Shown piece by piece: positions 41,296 to 50,251 of a stretch of DNA of 64,000 bases (its first letter is position 1; each line of letters begins with the position of its first letter). Below the pieces are notes generated by a model, which was not told the DNA's origin, made no database searches, and saw only the letters and a program-made list of their open reading frames with translations. The DNA comes from Verrucomicrobium sp. BvORR034 (GTDB lineage: Bacteria > Verrucomicrobiota > Verrucomicrobiia > Verrucomicrobiales > Verrucomicrobiaceae), in assembly GCF_000739635.1 (NCBI RefSeq), contig NZ_BATQ01000171.1:62001-126000 (forward strand). Reading direction: 5' to 3'. The translations under genes and the position numbers were made by a program.

Positions 41296-43725
41296 TCAGC
41301 GAACAGCTGTCGCCGCTGCGGAGGCTCCCACACTGTTGCCACCGGGGTCGATAACCCGCACGGTCACAAAGAAGAGCACGTTCTTGCGTTCCACATTGGA
41401 AACCTTGCTCTGGAAGGCGCGGCCCACGAGCGGGAGATCGCCCACCACTGGCACCTTGTCATCGATCTTGTGCCGCTTTTCAAACGTCACACCACCCAGT
41501 ACCACCGTGTTGCCATCCCAAACGGAGACGGAAGTGGTGATCTTGTTGGTGCGGAAGATCGGCTGCAGAATGTCGTTGGGCACATTGTAGAACACATCTG
41601 CGCCGCCGATGCCGATGGGTGCTGTGTTCTGAATGTCCGTGCCGTAGTCGATGAAGCCCTCAAACTCCACTGAGGAAGGGACCAAGTTCAAATCCACGGT
41701 GCGATTGCCCGCGCCAACAACAGGCTCAACTTCCAGCGTGATGCCGACGTCGCGCTTTTCAAAGGCGGTGGGAGTGGACGGCGTGATGGGGGCAAAGCTG
41801 GCCGTGTAGTTCACACCGTTGGCCGTGGCGTTCAAGCTCTGGGGAATCTGCGGTGGGTCAAACTCTGTCGGATACCGGAATTCCTTCGCAACCGTCACGT
41901 TGGCCCGCTGGCCACTTTTCGCGATGACCGTCGGAGCAGCCAGAACATCGACTCCCTTGCTCTGCTTCAAGCCGCGCAGCACCACCTGGAACTGCGGGTC
42001 GGTGAACACTCCAGAAACTGCGAAGAAACCAGGAGACTTGGAGTTTGCCGCCGGCACGGTGGCGCGACCAATCAGGCCATCAATGCTGGGCACCCCCAGA
42101 ATAGCGCCGGAACTGCGCAATCCGCTCGTGACGGATTGACCGGGAAACGGAGCGGGATCATTGGGATCCGCCGCACCTGCACCACCGGCAAAAACGCGAT
42201 CCGAACCAGGAACGTTGAACTGACCCAGAAGCCAGTCGAAACCCAACTCCTTCAGCCGGGTCTCGTTGATCTCGATCATCCGGACCTGAATCTCCACCTG
42301 CTTGGGCGTGGCATTCACGGCCTGATCCACGTACTCATCCACCAAGGTCAGGTTTTCCGCGGTGTTGTTGACCAACAGAATGTTGGTACCCGGGTTATAG
42401 GAAGCACTGGCCCCTGGTGGGAAAAGAACACCGCGCTGTTCCAGGAACTCCTTCGCACCCAGACGACGCATCTGCAGACCGCCGCCACCCGCAGGGGGAG
42501 CCGCGCCAAAAGGATCAACCGGGACTGCCTGAGCTGCACCACCCGCTGGAGCGGTTTGCAGGAAATCAGGGGGCACGCGATACTGCCTGGAAATCAGCGT
42601 CTCAGACTTCTCTGCCCGGGACGTGACGGTCACTGCATATTCGTCCACACGGTACACCGAACCAGTCATTTCTGTGGCGTAACGAAGAATTTCCTCCAGC
42701 GGAACGGAGGTCATGCTCATGGAGACAGGCTTGGCCCGGGTCTCCTCAGAGGCCTTGATGACGAAGGCCACCCCCTTTTTCTTGGGATCCAGCTCACGAC
42801 TGCGAATGCGGAGGAACTCGATCACTTCTTCCAGACTGGCGGACTGCAGATCCACCATTGGCACGATGATGGTCCGAAGCTTGATCTGAATGTTCTCTTT
42901 CGTGTTTTCCAGCGATCCCATGGCCACGCCACCGGAGCCGAAAAGCTGCGACACATCGATCACGGGAACATTGTCCTCCCAGAGGGAGTCCACACCATTC
43001 AGCATCTTGGCTCTTGTGTGGTCACGAGCGACATCATAATACTGGGCCTTGTGCTGCTCAGCCCGTTCCATGCCACGCCGGGCCGCACCATTGTACGGAT
43101 CGAGGCGCAGCACATCGCGGAAACGCTCAGTGGCCGCGTCAAAGTCACCCAAGGACATCAGCCCTTGGCCAAGGCGGAGTTTTTCCTCCACCTGCTTCAC
43201 CTTGGCGATGTGTTCCGGAGTGAGCGCAGGCTCATACCGGGCCGGATCATCAAGACGCTTCTGCAAGGTGAGAGCATCCGCGTAGTCAGGATTGAAGTCG
43301 TCCGCCAGGACAGAACTCAAAAGCGTGCGAGCCTCAGCGTATTTGGCCTGATCAGCCAGCTTGGCCGCCTGGGCCACAGCGGCACGGGAGTATCCGTCCC
43401 GGGCCTGAAGCTTCACTGCCGCTGAAAGCGGGGCGTCTGGGAGGAGATCCCACGCCTGGCGATACAGGCGCAGAGCGCTTTCGTAGTCACCTTTGTCGTA
43501 GGAAGAATTCGCCTCGACCAGAAGGGCTTGGGCCTCCGCCAGACGCGCATTGCGGCGCACCAGCTCTTGGTCAGCCAGGTTTCTCGCGTGGGGATTGCCC
43601 ATCGGGCCCGCCAGAGCGGTCCCGGCGACGCACAGTCCCATGCACAAACCGAAGACCCCGTACTTGGCGAGGACCGGAGTTCCCCAGCTCGAGGATGTAT
43701 TGATGTTTGGTTTGCCTGGCTGCAT
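41296..43725 (-). CDS. Amuc_1098-like outer-membrane secretin (type II/IV pilus family)
   Basis: Forms a multimeric outer-membrane gate. A signal peptide (YGVFGLCMGLCVAGTALAG) leads to TPR-like repeats (YDKGDYESALRLYRQAW, LMSLGDFDAATERFRDVL), then an N-domain (VVDLQSASLEEVIEFLRIRS-like), and the secretin domain: VEIQVRMIEINETRLKELGF, FQVVLRGLKQSKGVDVLAAP, DVGITLEVEPVV, VWDGNTVVLGG and KVPVVGDLPLVGRAFQS. Akkermansia's Amuc_1098 has this layout. ATG 43725, with GGGAAA just upstream, is preferred to the TTG at 43773 and ATG 43746; it gives about 809 residues. No pilus ATPase, PilM or pilin gene is nearby. Confidence 0.9.
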   Translation of the reverse strand: MQPGKPNINTSSSWGTPVLAKYGVFGLCMGLCVAGTALAGPMGNPHARNLADQELVRRNARLAEAQALLVEANSSYDKGDYESALRLYRQAWDLLPDAPLSAAVKLQARDGYSRAAVAQAAKLADQAKYAEARTLLSSVLADDFNPDYADALTLQKRLDDPARYEPALTPEHIAKVKQVEEKLRLGQGLMSLGDFDAATERFRDVLRLDPYNGAARRGMERAEQHKAQYYDVARDHTRAKMLNGVDSLWEDNVPVIDVSQLFGSGGVAMGSLENTKENIQIKLRTIIVPMVDLQSASLEEVIEFLRIRSRELDPKKKGVAFVIKASEETRAKPVSMSMTSVPLEEILRYATEMTGSVYRVDEYAVTVTSRAEKSETLISRQYRVPPDFLQTAPAGGAAQAVPVDPFGAAPPAGGGGLQMRRLGAKEFLEQRGVLFPPGASASYNPGTNILLVNNTAENLTLVDEYVDQAVNATPKQVEIQVRMIEINETRLKELGFDWLLGQFNVPGSDRVFAGGAGAADPNDPAPFPGQSVTSGLRSSGAILGVPSIDGLIGRATVPAANSKSPGFFAVSGVFTDPQFQVVLRGLKQSKGVDVLAAPTVIAKSGQRANVTVAKEFRYPTEFDPPQIPQSLNATANGVNYTASFAPITPSTPTAFEKRDVGITLEVEPVVGAGNRTVDLNLVPSSVEFEGFIDYGTDIQNTAPIGIGGADVFYNVPNDILQPIFRTNKITTSVSVWDGNTVVLGGVTFEKRHKIDDKVPVVGDLPLVGRAFQSKVSNVERKNVLFFVTVRVIDPGGNSVGASAAATAVR

Positions 43726-43890
43726 TTTCCCGATAAAGCACGTCATTAGAGCGTACCGGGCTGAAAAATACAATCTTCACGAACACGTTTTTGAACATTC
43801 TGGGGGCTTGATGCGTCCTGCACCCAAGTTTCTGATAACAAGCACGTTGAGAAAGTACAGATTCTCACCTTAGTGCGCGCGCCTTCCCCT

Positions 43891-45120
43891 ATGTTCCCAC
43901 GCTGTTCCCGACCGGTCACCTCCCTGCTGACATCCCTTTTGCTGCCTGTCTCCGCCCTGTTTGCGGTGCAGGCGATGCCAGCGCAGGAGACCGGAGCTGT
44001 TCCTGAGGTCAGCGGCAAGGTGTACGACTGCAAGCCTGGGCCTTGGGGTGAGCTCAAGTATTACTACATCTACCTGGAGGCTCCCGTCCATTTCACCGCC
44101 AAGTTCCCGATGCCCAACTCGGTCACCAAATGGTGCTTTGAGGGTCTGACCGAACCTGACCTGCGGGCGATTTTCACCCGCGCCGGCCTGCCTCATGCCC
44201 TTCAACAGTACTTGCTGGACCCCAAGCGGACCGTGGTGGAAAACGGTGTTCTCACAGTATTCCCCCCGCTTCCTGATCTAGAGGCGATGAGCGCCGGGCA
44301 GCGGCAGGTGATTTATGAGGAACTGGCCAAGTCCGACCTGAACGAGTATCACAAAAATCCGGTACTCATCACGGGCAACAGTGTGACCGAATGGCTCCAA
44401 GGCACCAAATTGAGCCCGGAACTGCTGGAGGTCATCCCCAAGTTCACCTACCGCCGGGGCAACATCCTGGCCTTCAGTGACTTGTCTGCCGTCCTCAATT
44501 ACGCAAAAAGCGACAAGGAGGCCCAGGACTTTTTCAAAACCGTCACCCGGACCCGCACGATGATCCTGCGCCTGTCAGTGGACGCGAACACGGACATCCG
44601 GCAACTGGCCGCCTACTGGACCGGGCGCAATCGCTACAAGGACATCGAGCCCATCCTCCAGTCCGCCAAGGAGACGGAGAGCGTGGCCCTCATCGACATC
44701 ATCCACCTGCTGCCCTCCATGGCACGGCGTTATCTATATACCTATCCACCGATGGAACTGGCCATCATGGGAAGGATGCCGGACTGCCACTGGACCTCTC
44801 TGAACTTCTTCAATCACTATGCCCGCCAGTACTTCCTCGACACCCGGTTGGCAGCTGACCATGTGCTGAACAGCTACGACCGCGTGGCCACCCCCTATGA
44901 GTTCGGGGACGTGCTCATGTTTCTGGATGCCCACGGGCAGGCCATCCACTCCTGCGTGTACATCGCGGATGACATCGTCTTCACCAAAAACGGTGAAAAC
45001 CTCGTGTCCCCCTGGCTTCTCATGAAGCTGGATGACGTCAAAAGCATCTACTTCCCTGTCAACGAGGGCTCCGTCCAAGGATTCCGCATGAAAGCACCCG
45101 CTGGCGAAAGCGCCAAGTAG
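43891..45120 (+). CDS. Secreted protein with NlpC/P60-like C-terminal domain
   Basis: 409 residues with a signal peptide (VTSLLTSLLLPVSALFAVQA). The central part is of unknown family. The C-terminal 130 residues show the order seen in NlpC/P60 papain-like amidases: a Cys in MPDCHWTSLNFFN, the EFGDVLMFLDAHG turn and the candidate His in AIHSCVYIADDIVFTKNG. This is a weak match by pattern only, and residue spacing should be tested. If right, it may cut peptidoglycan or modify peptide links. It is divergent from the secretin gene (about 165 bases between starts) and converges on the membrane-protein gene with only five bases between stops. Confidence 0.6.
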   Translation: MFPRCSRPVTSLLTSLLLPVSALFAVQAMPAQETGAVPEVSGKVYDCKPGPWGELKYYYIYLEAPVHFTAKFPMPNSVTKWCFEGLTEPDLRAIFTRAGLPHALQQYLLDPKRTVVENGVLTVFPPLPDLEAMSAGQRQVIYEELAKSDLNEYHKNPVLITGNSVTEWLQGTKLSPELLEVIPKFTYRRGNILAFSDLSAVLNYAKSDKEAQDFFKTVTRTRTMILRLSVDANTDIRQLAAYWTGRNRYKDIEPILQSAKETESVALIDIIHLLPSMARRYLYTYPPMELAIMGRMPDCHWTSLNFFNHYARQYFLDTRLAADHVLNSYDRVATPYEFGDVLMFLDAHGQAIHSCVYIADDIVFTKNGENLVSPWLLMKLDDVKSIYFPVNEGSVQGFRMKAPAGESAK

Positions 45121-45125
45121 CTTGC

Positions 45126-46958
45126 TCAAGGAGCTGGGAGAAGAGCGTCGCCTTGCTGGGCGGCATGCTCTCCTGCCATGGGCCGCACCCGCCGGGTATG
45201 GGCATCGTAGCCGTAGGCCTTAATTTGCTGTGAGCCCTCCCGCGAGCGCAGCGGGAGCTGGATGACCACCTCCCACGCGAGGTAGTGCTCCGGAAACATC
45301 CTGCGCAAAAGCATGCGCTGATGAAAGTCCTCCGGCAGCACCGGGGCGGTCAGCGCGATGAATTGCTCCTCCCCGCCAGGGGCTACGGCGCTGATCAGGA
45401 TCAGATCTGCCAGATTTACCCGGTCCTTCGTGAGACCGCAGGTGCCGCGAGCCAACCAACGCCCACCGCCAAGAGGGCTCAAGGAGCTGAAACTGGCGAA
45501 TTTATCCGGAATGAGACTTCCCTGCCGCCACCGGCTGACGCGCACGTCCTCCGCGAATTTCACTCCCTTGAGCCGCTCCTGGGATCGCAAAAACTCCAAC
45601 CAGCCAGCCAGTTGATGCTTCTTTGAATCCCACTGGACGAAGGGGTTGATGGGCAGCACTCGGACAAAATCTGTGGCGGCGGCTTCCGACACCATCCGCT
45701 GGTGGAAAAGCAAGAAGGAGTGATAACCCGCGGACCAGCCGGAGAAATGCCCCATCAACAATCCCGCGACGGCAAACCCCAGCACTCCCTCCGGCAGCCG
45801 GATCAAGCCGCGCAGATCAGGATGGAAACAAAACGCTGCCACCAGAAAGACCACGCCAAGCACCATGAAGAGCATGAAGGTGGCGTAACGCGGAGCCAGG
45901 GCAGTCTCGAAAAGCGATCCCATCCGGAGGTAACAGATCAAGGCCGCATTCCCACCCGCCCACGCCACGCAGATCAACCAGGGCAGCGCCGCCCGCCAGG
46001 CACCGCGCTGGCGAGCCTTCCACGCCAGCAGGAACGCGAGTGCCAAAACGATGGCAAGCAACACGCCTCCAGCGATCATGCTGACCTGAAAAGCCTCCAC
46101 CACCGACCCCTGCCCCAAGGTGTGCCCCAGCAAAACCAGGACATACTGAAAGGCCATGACGGGCCGCGCCATGGCTTCATTCTCACCCGTACCCTTCACC
46201 ACTTCCTCATTGACCCCAGGCAAAGCAAAATGAGCCAGCCAGGTGGCCAGCATGATCGTCACCGTCCAGATGGCCAGCACGGCCGCCTTCTCGCGAGAGG
46301 TCATTTCTGCCGGCAAGGCCACTCCCACCATGGGTAGCAGCAGGAAGCCCACGAGAAAACCCGACCCAAATGAGTTGGTCGCCACCACACTCAAACCCAA
46401 AGCCGCCACCCACCTCCAGGTCCGCCAGCTCTCTGCCGGGCGAAGCAACGCCAAACCTGCCATAAGGCAGGCCCCGGGGATGAAGTTCTGGAAGACAAAA
46501 TCCCAGATCCACGTGTGCCCATGAGCCCCCGTAAAGATGCTGAGGTTAGCCAGCAACATCAGCACGGGACCGCGTGCCCCCGCACCCTTCCACATCGGCC
46601 GGGCCAGCAGCAGCACTGATAGAGAAATGAGGAGCGAGAACCCCCAGCTCAAAAGCGGCAGGACGGACACATCGCCCTTCAGCCCATGGAGCGCCGCGAA
46701 ATAGAGCAACTTGCCCACCGTCGCGGGATGCCCGTTGTGAGGGCGGAAGATTTCCTGCCACGCCGCACGGCCTTCCAACCAGTCCTGGTATTGCTCCACG
46801 AACGCCCAGGAATCGTGATAGGGCAAACGCGAGGCGTGCGCGGCACACCAGTACAAAACAACCAGCGCAGGAGCCCAGGCTATCAGCCAGAGAAACACGT
46901 GCCAAAGCTTGGTCGAAAGGGAGCCGGGGAGTCGTGATGGAACGGTCACAATTCCCAA
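45126..46958 (-). CDS. Multi-pass membrane protein, GT-C glycosyltransferase-like
   Basis: 610 residues with about ten membrane helices in the first 420 residues (for example VFLWLIAWAPALVVLYW, LLSWGFSLLISLSVLLLA, AIWTVTIMLATWLAHFAL, VLGFAVAGLLMGHFSG) and a C-terminal globular part outside. The first loop has YHDSWAFVEQYQDWLEG and IFRPHNGHPATVGKLLY, which resembles the acidic and HNEHR-type motifs of GT-C enzymes that use lipid-linked sugars. A role in O-antigen or exopolysaccharide synthesis is inferred from this and from the divergent epimerase gene at 47076. The exact activity is unknown. Confidence 0.65.
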   Translation of the reverse strand: MGIVTVPSRLPGSLSTKLWHVFLWLIAWAPALVVLYWCAAHASRLPYHDSWAFVEQYQDWLEGRAAWQEIFRPHNGHPATVGKLLYFAALHGLKGDVSVLPLLSWGFSLLISLSVLLLARPMWKGAGARGPVLMLLANLSIFTGAHGHTWIWDFVFQNFIPGACLMAGLALLRPAESWRTWRWVAALGLSVVATNSFGSGFLVGFLLLPMVGVALPAEMTSREKAAVLAIWTVTIMLATWLAHFALPGVNEEVVKGTGENEAMARPVMAFQYVLVLLGHTLGQGSVVEAFQVSMIAGGVLLAIVLALAFLLAWKARQRGAWRAALPWLICVAWAGGNAALICYLRMGSLFETALAPRYATFMLFMVLGVVFLVAAFCFHPDLRGLIRLPEGVLGFAVAGLLMGHFSGWSAGYHSFLLFHQRMVSEAAATDFVRVLPINPFVQWDSKKHQLAGWLEFLRSQERLKGVKFAEDVRVSRWRQGSLIPDKFASFSSLSPLGGGRWLARGTCGLTKDRVNLADLILISAVAPGGEEQFIALTAPVLPEDFHQRMLLRRMFPEHYLAWEVVIQLPLRSREGSQQIKAYGYDAHTRRVRPMAGEHAAQQGDALLPAP

Positions 46959-47075
46959 AATCGCATCTGAATGACTTGTGCAACGATGAAAAAACTATTC
47001 TGCTCAGGTTGACTGCCAGAGGGGATCGGCGGAGAGGCACCGTCTTTCTCCCTTTTATCTTTTTTCCTTACCGTC

Positions 47076-48149
47076 ATGCGTATTCTCGTCACTGGAGCCT
47101 GTGGGTTTGTTGGCAGCCGCATTCTGCGCCAGTTGCGCGCCATGTCTGAGGATTGGACTCTGGTCGGACTGGACAATCTCTGCCGGGCGGGCAGTGAACA
47201 AAACCGCGCCGTTCTGAAAGAAATCGGGGTGAAGTTCTTCCACGGAGACGTGCGATCAGCGAGCGACTTTGAATCGCTGCCTCCCGTGGACTGGGTCATT
47301 GATGCGGCGGCGAACCCCAGCGTGCTGGCTGGCGTGGACGGCAAGTCCAGCAGCCGTCAAGTGATCGAGCATAACCTCCTGGGCACCGTAAACATGCTGG
47401 AGTACTGCCGCCGTCATGGCGCAGGCTTCATCCTGCTCAGCACCAGCCGGGTGTATGGGATCGAACCCCTCTGCCAGATTCCTTTGAAACAACAGGGCGA
47501 TCGTTTCGTGGTGGATGAAGCTCAAACGCTCGCGCAGGGACTGTCCGCCCGTGGGGTGGATGAGAGTTTCTCCACCACCCCTCCGGTATCTCTCTATGGA
47601 GTGAGCAAGAAGATGTCTGAAGACTTGGCTTTGGAATACGGCTGCACCTTCAAGCTGCCAGTGTACATCAACCGCTGCGGTGTCATGGCCGGAGCCGGGC
47701 AGTTTGGCCGCGCTGATCAGGGCATCGTCGCCTTCTGGATCCACTCCTGGCGAGAGCGGCGCTCTCTGCGTTATCTCGGGTTCGGCGGCAACGGCTGGCA
47801 GGTGCGGGATGCGCTACATCCGGATGATCTCGCCCGGCTTCTGTTCAAGCAGGTGCAGGCGAGTGACGCCAAAGACAAACCGCGTCTCGTCAATGTCGCC
47901 GGCGGGGCGGAGAGCTCCTTTTCCCTGGCGGAGCTCAGCGCCTGGTGCGCCACCCGCTATGGTCGGGAGGTGCCGGTGGTGAAGGATGGCAGCGAACGGC
48001 CGTTCGACATCGCGTGGCTTTTGCTCGACGACGCAAAGGCCCGCCAGGTCTGGGACTGGCAGCCGGAGATCACAAGAGACCAGTTGTTTGAAGAGGTCGC
48101 CGCCTTTGCTGATGCCCAGCCATCCTGGATGGCGGTGTCGGCAGGCTGA
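47076..48149 (+). CDS. NAD-dependent epimerase/dehydratase (extended SDR), CDP-tyvelose epimerase-like
   Basis: An extended SDR that modifies a nucleotide sugar. It shows the NAD-binding MRILVTGACGFVGSRIL (G-x-x-G-F-V-G at 7-13), a LLSTSRVYGIEPL segment and the catalytic pair YGVSK (Tyr174, Lys178). Later NGWQVRDALHPDDLARLL is typical of the CDP-paratose/tyvelose branch. 357 residues. It is followed after about 115 bases by a convergent second epimerase of the same branch; the two may act in sequence on one sugar. Confidence 0.85.
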   Translation: MRILVTGACGFVGSRILRQLRAMSEDWTLVGLDNLCRAGSEQNRAVLKEIGVKFFHGDVRSASDFESLPPVDWVIDAAANPSVLAGVDGKSSSRQVIEHNLLGTVNMLEYCRRHGAGFILLSTSRVYGIEPLCQIPLKQQGDRFVVDEAQTLAQGLSARGVDESFSTTPPVSLYGVSKKMSEDLALEYGCTFKLPVYINRCGVMAGAGQFGRADQGIVAFWIHSWRERRSLRYLGFGGNGWQVRDALHPDDLARLLFKQVQASDAKDKPRLVNVAGGAESSFSLAELSAWCATRYGREVPVVKDGSERPFDIAWLLLDDAKARQVWDWQPEITRDQLFEEVAAFADAQPSWMAVSAG

Positions 48150-48265
48150 GTTGAGCAGGAAGCGTCAAACTCAGGGAGAGAGAACCCCTGGGCCGCTTGA
48201 AGCGCCCCCAACTCAGGTCTTTCGTCTTCTGTCTTCAAGTCTTCTGTCTCCCCCGCGCAGCGGGC
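48150..48265 (-). repeat. TC-rich microrepeat between the two epimerase genes
   Basis: At 48216-48256 a run of GTCTTC-type units (CAGGTCTTTCGTCTTCTGTC and continuation) matches those near 4812, 26071 and 32000. Read on the minus strand it lies just past the second epimerase's stop. No gene. Confidence 0.5.
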
Positions 48266-49324
48266 TCACAGCGACGCTATACAGGCAGCGTGGATCTCCT
48301 CCAGCGTGCGCCGCAAGTCGTACTTGTAGTGCCACTCCGGATAGTGCTGCTGGAACTTGCTGACATCGCTGACGTACCAGATGTGGTCGCCGATGCGGTT
48401 GTCCTCTTTGTAGCTCCAGTCCAGCTTCTTGCCGCTGATCTCTTCGCAAAGCTTGATGGCCTCCAGCATGGAGCAATTGGAGTGGCGGGAGCCGCCAATG
48501 TTGTACACCTCACCACTGCGGGGCGCTTTCAGGAAGTGCCAGAAGGCATCCACCAGATCATGGCTGTGGATGTTGTCCCGCACCTGCTTGCCCTTATAGC
48601 CAAAGATCGAATAGGGCTTGCCGGTCACTGTGCACTTCATGAGATAGGCCAGGAAACCGTGCAACTCCGCCCCGGCATGGGCAGGGCCGGTCAGACAGCC
48701 TCCGCGAAAGACACCGGTCTTCATGCCGAAATAGCGGCCGTACTCCTGCACCATCACATCCGCAGCCACCTTGCTGGCACCGAAGATGGAATGCTTGCTG
48801 TCATCGATGCTCATGCTTTCATCGATACCCTTGGTGAAATACGGATGATCTTCCGCGATCTCCCACCGCGTCTCGGTTTCCACGAGTGGCAGGCGGTTCG
48901 GGGTGTCGCCATACACTTTGTTGGTGCTGGTGAAGATGAAAACCGCATCCGGACAGTGCAATCGCGTGGCCTCCAGAAGATGCATGGTGCCTACTGCATT
49001 CACGCCGAAATCGGTCAGCGGTTCGCGCGCGGCCCAATCATGCGAAGGCTGGGCCGCCGTATGAATCACTGCCCCGGTGGCAAAACCGTATTTCTTGAAC
49101 ACCCGTGTCACTTCACCCCAGTCGCGAATGTCCACGGACTCATGCCGGTAAAGGGGAAGGGACTCCAGCGTGTCACGTGACTTGGAGGTGGAGGCCTCGG
49201 CACCAAAGAAATAGCTGCGCATGTCATTGTCGATCCCGATGACAGCAGTCCCTTCAGCATGAAGCCGCTTGCACGTCTCCGAGCCGATCAATCCACACGA
49301 TCCAGTGACAATAGCCAATTTCAT
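48266..49324 (-). CDS. NAD-dependent epimerase, CDP-tyvelose 2-epimerase-like, with Phe in place of catalytic Tyr
   Basis: 352 residues of an extended [22 protein letters not shown] loop, [12 protein letters not shown], the [16 protein letters not shown] signature, [14 protein letters not shown] and [18 protein letters not shown]. The usual Y-x-x-x-K reads SIFGASK (Phe181, Lys185), so the catalytic Tyr is replaced although its neighbours are conserved. This may be a property of the subfamily; nearby Tyr138 (KVYGD) is not in the same position. The gene points toward the previous epimerase and away from the GT2 gene. Likely part of deoxysugar formation for surface glycans. Confidence 0.85.
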   Translation of the reverse strand: MKLAIVTGSCGLIGSETCKRLHAEGTAVIGIDNDMRSYFFGAEASTSKSRDTLESLPLYRHESVDIRDWGEVTRVFKKYGFATGAVIHTAAQPSHDWAAREPLTDFGVNAVGTMHLLEATRLHCPDAVFIFTSTNKVYGDTPNRLPLVETETRWEIAEDHPYFTKGIDESMSIDDSKHSIFGASKVAADVMVQEYGRYFGMKTGVFRGGCLTGPAHAGAELHGFLAYLMKCTVTGKPYSIFGYKGKQVRDNIHSHDLVDAFWHFLKAPRSGEVYNIGGSRHSNCSMLEAIKLCEEISGKKLDWSYKEDNRIGDHIWYVSDVSKFQQHYPEWHYKYDLRRTLEEIHAACIASL

Positions 49325-49433
49325 GAGTCCGCCATGCTACGGTTTTCCGTTGATGCCGCAAAGATTTTCTCTAATCTCGGCGCGCGCCCGGAGAGTCTCA
49401 CCCTGAGCCCGTTGTCGCCAGAGCAATTCCGCC

Positions 49434-50219
49434 ATGAATGCGTTAAATCCGGTCAAGTTGTTGAGCATCGTCATCCCCGCACGCGATGAGGTGGGAAGCG
49501 TGCCCTACACGGTGCGGCACCTGTATGAAAAACTGACGGCTAACGGCATCGGACATGAGATCGTGGTGGTGAATGATGGGAGCACGGATGGGACTTGGAA
49601 CCTGCTTCAGGAATTGAAATCAGAGATCCCCACCCTGGCACCCGTGAATAACGAAGGTCCCAATGGTTTTGGCCGGGCCATTATTTGCGGATTAAACGCC
49701 ATGCGTGGCGATGCCGTGGTGATCATGATGGCGGATGAGTCCGACAGCCCCGACCACGTGGTGGGCTACTACAACCTGCTCAACCAGGGCTACGAGTGCG
49801 TGTTTGGCAGCCGGTTCGTGCGCGGCGGTGAAGTTCAGGACTACCCGCCGCACAAACTCGTACTCAACCGACTGGTCAACTGGTGGATCAAGCTGGTCTT
49901 CAATATCGGCCTCAATGACACGACCAACGCCTTCAAGGCCTACCGTCGGGAGGTCATCGAAGGCTGCCGCCCCTTCATCGCACCGCATTTCAACCTGACC
50001 GTGGAGATCCCCCTCAAGGCCATCGTGCGGGGATACACGTGGGCTACGATGCCGATTTCATGGAAGAACCGCCGGGCGGGCGTGGCCAAGCTGAAGCTGA
50101 AGGAGATGGGGAGCCGCTACCTTTTCATCATTTTGTACGTCTGGCTGGAGAAGTACTTCAGCCGCGGGGACTACCGCCGCCAGATTCAAACGATAGAGAA
50201 AGAAATGATCGCAGGGTGA
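49434..50219 (+). CDS. Family 2 glycosyltransferase (dolichol-phosphate-mannose synthase-like)
   Basis: 261 residues of a GT-A enzyme: LLSIVIPARDEVGSVPYTV, IVVVNDGSTDGTW (first acidic motif), NGFGRAIICGLNAM, VIMMADESDSPDHV (the D-x-D-like metal motif) and CVFGSRFVRGGEV. Ends with an amphipathic region (YLFIILYVWLEKYFSRGD). The pattern fits enzymes that put a sugar on a lipid carrier or on a growing glycan. It is 30 bases before the SGNH gene and near two epimerases, so it may add the sugar they make. Confidence 0.85.
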   Translation: MNALNPVKLLSIVIPARDEVGSVPYTVRHLYEKLTANGIGHEIVVVNDGSTDGTWNLLQELKSEIPTLAPVNNEGPNGFGRAIICGLNAMRGDAVVIMMADESDSPDHVVGYYNLLNQGYECVFGSRFVRGGEVQDYPPHKLVLNRLVNWWIKLVFNIGLNDTTNAFKAYRREVIEGCRPFIAPHFNLTVEIPLKAIVRGYTWATMPISWKNRRAGVAKLKLKEMGSRYLFIILYVWLEKYFSRGDYRRQIQTIEKEMIAG

Positions 50220-50251
50220 GAGGCGTTTGGTCTAGTCTCTTTGCCCAAACC

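Noticed and set aside
42136-43425. A 429-codon frame opposite the secretin gene
   Set aside because: Antisense shadow with His/Arg-rich composition.
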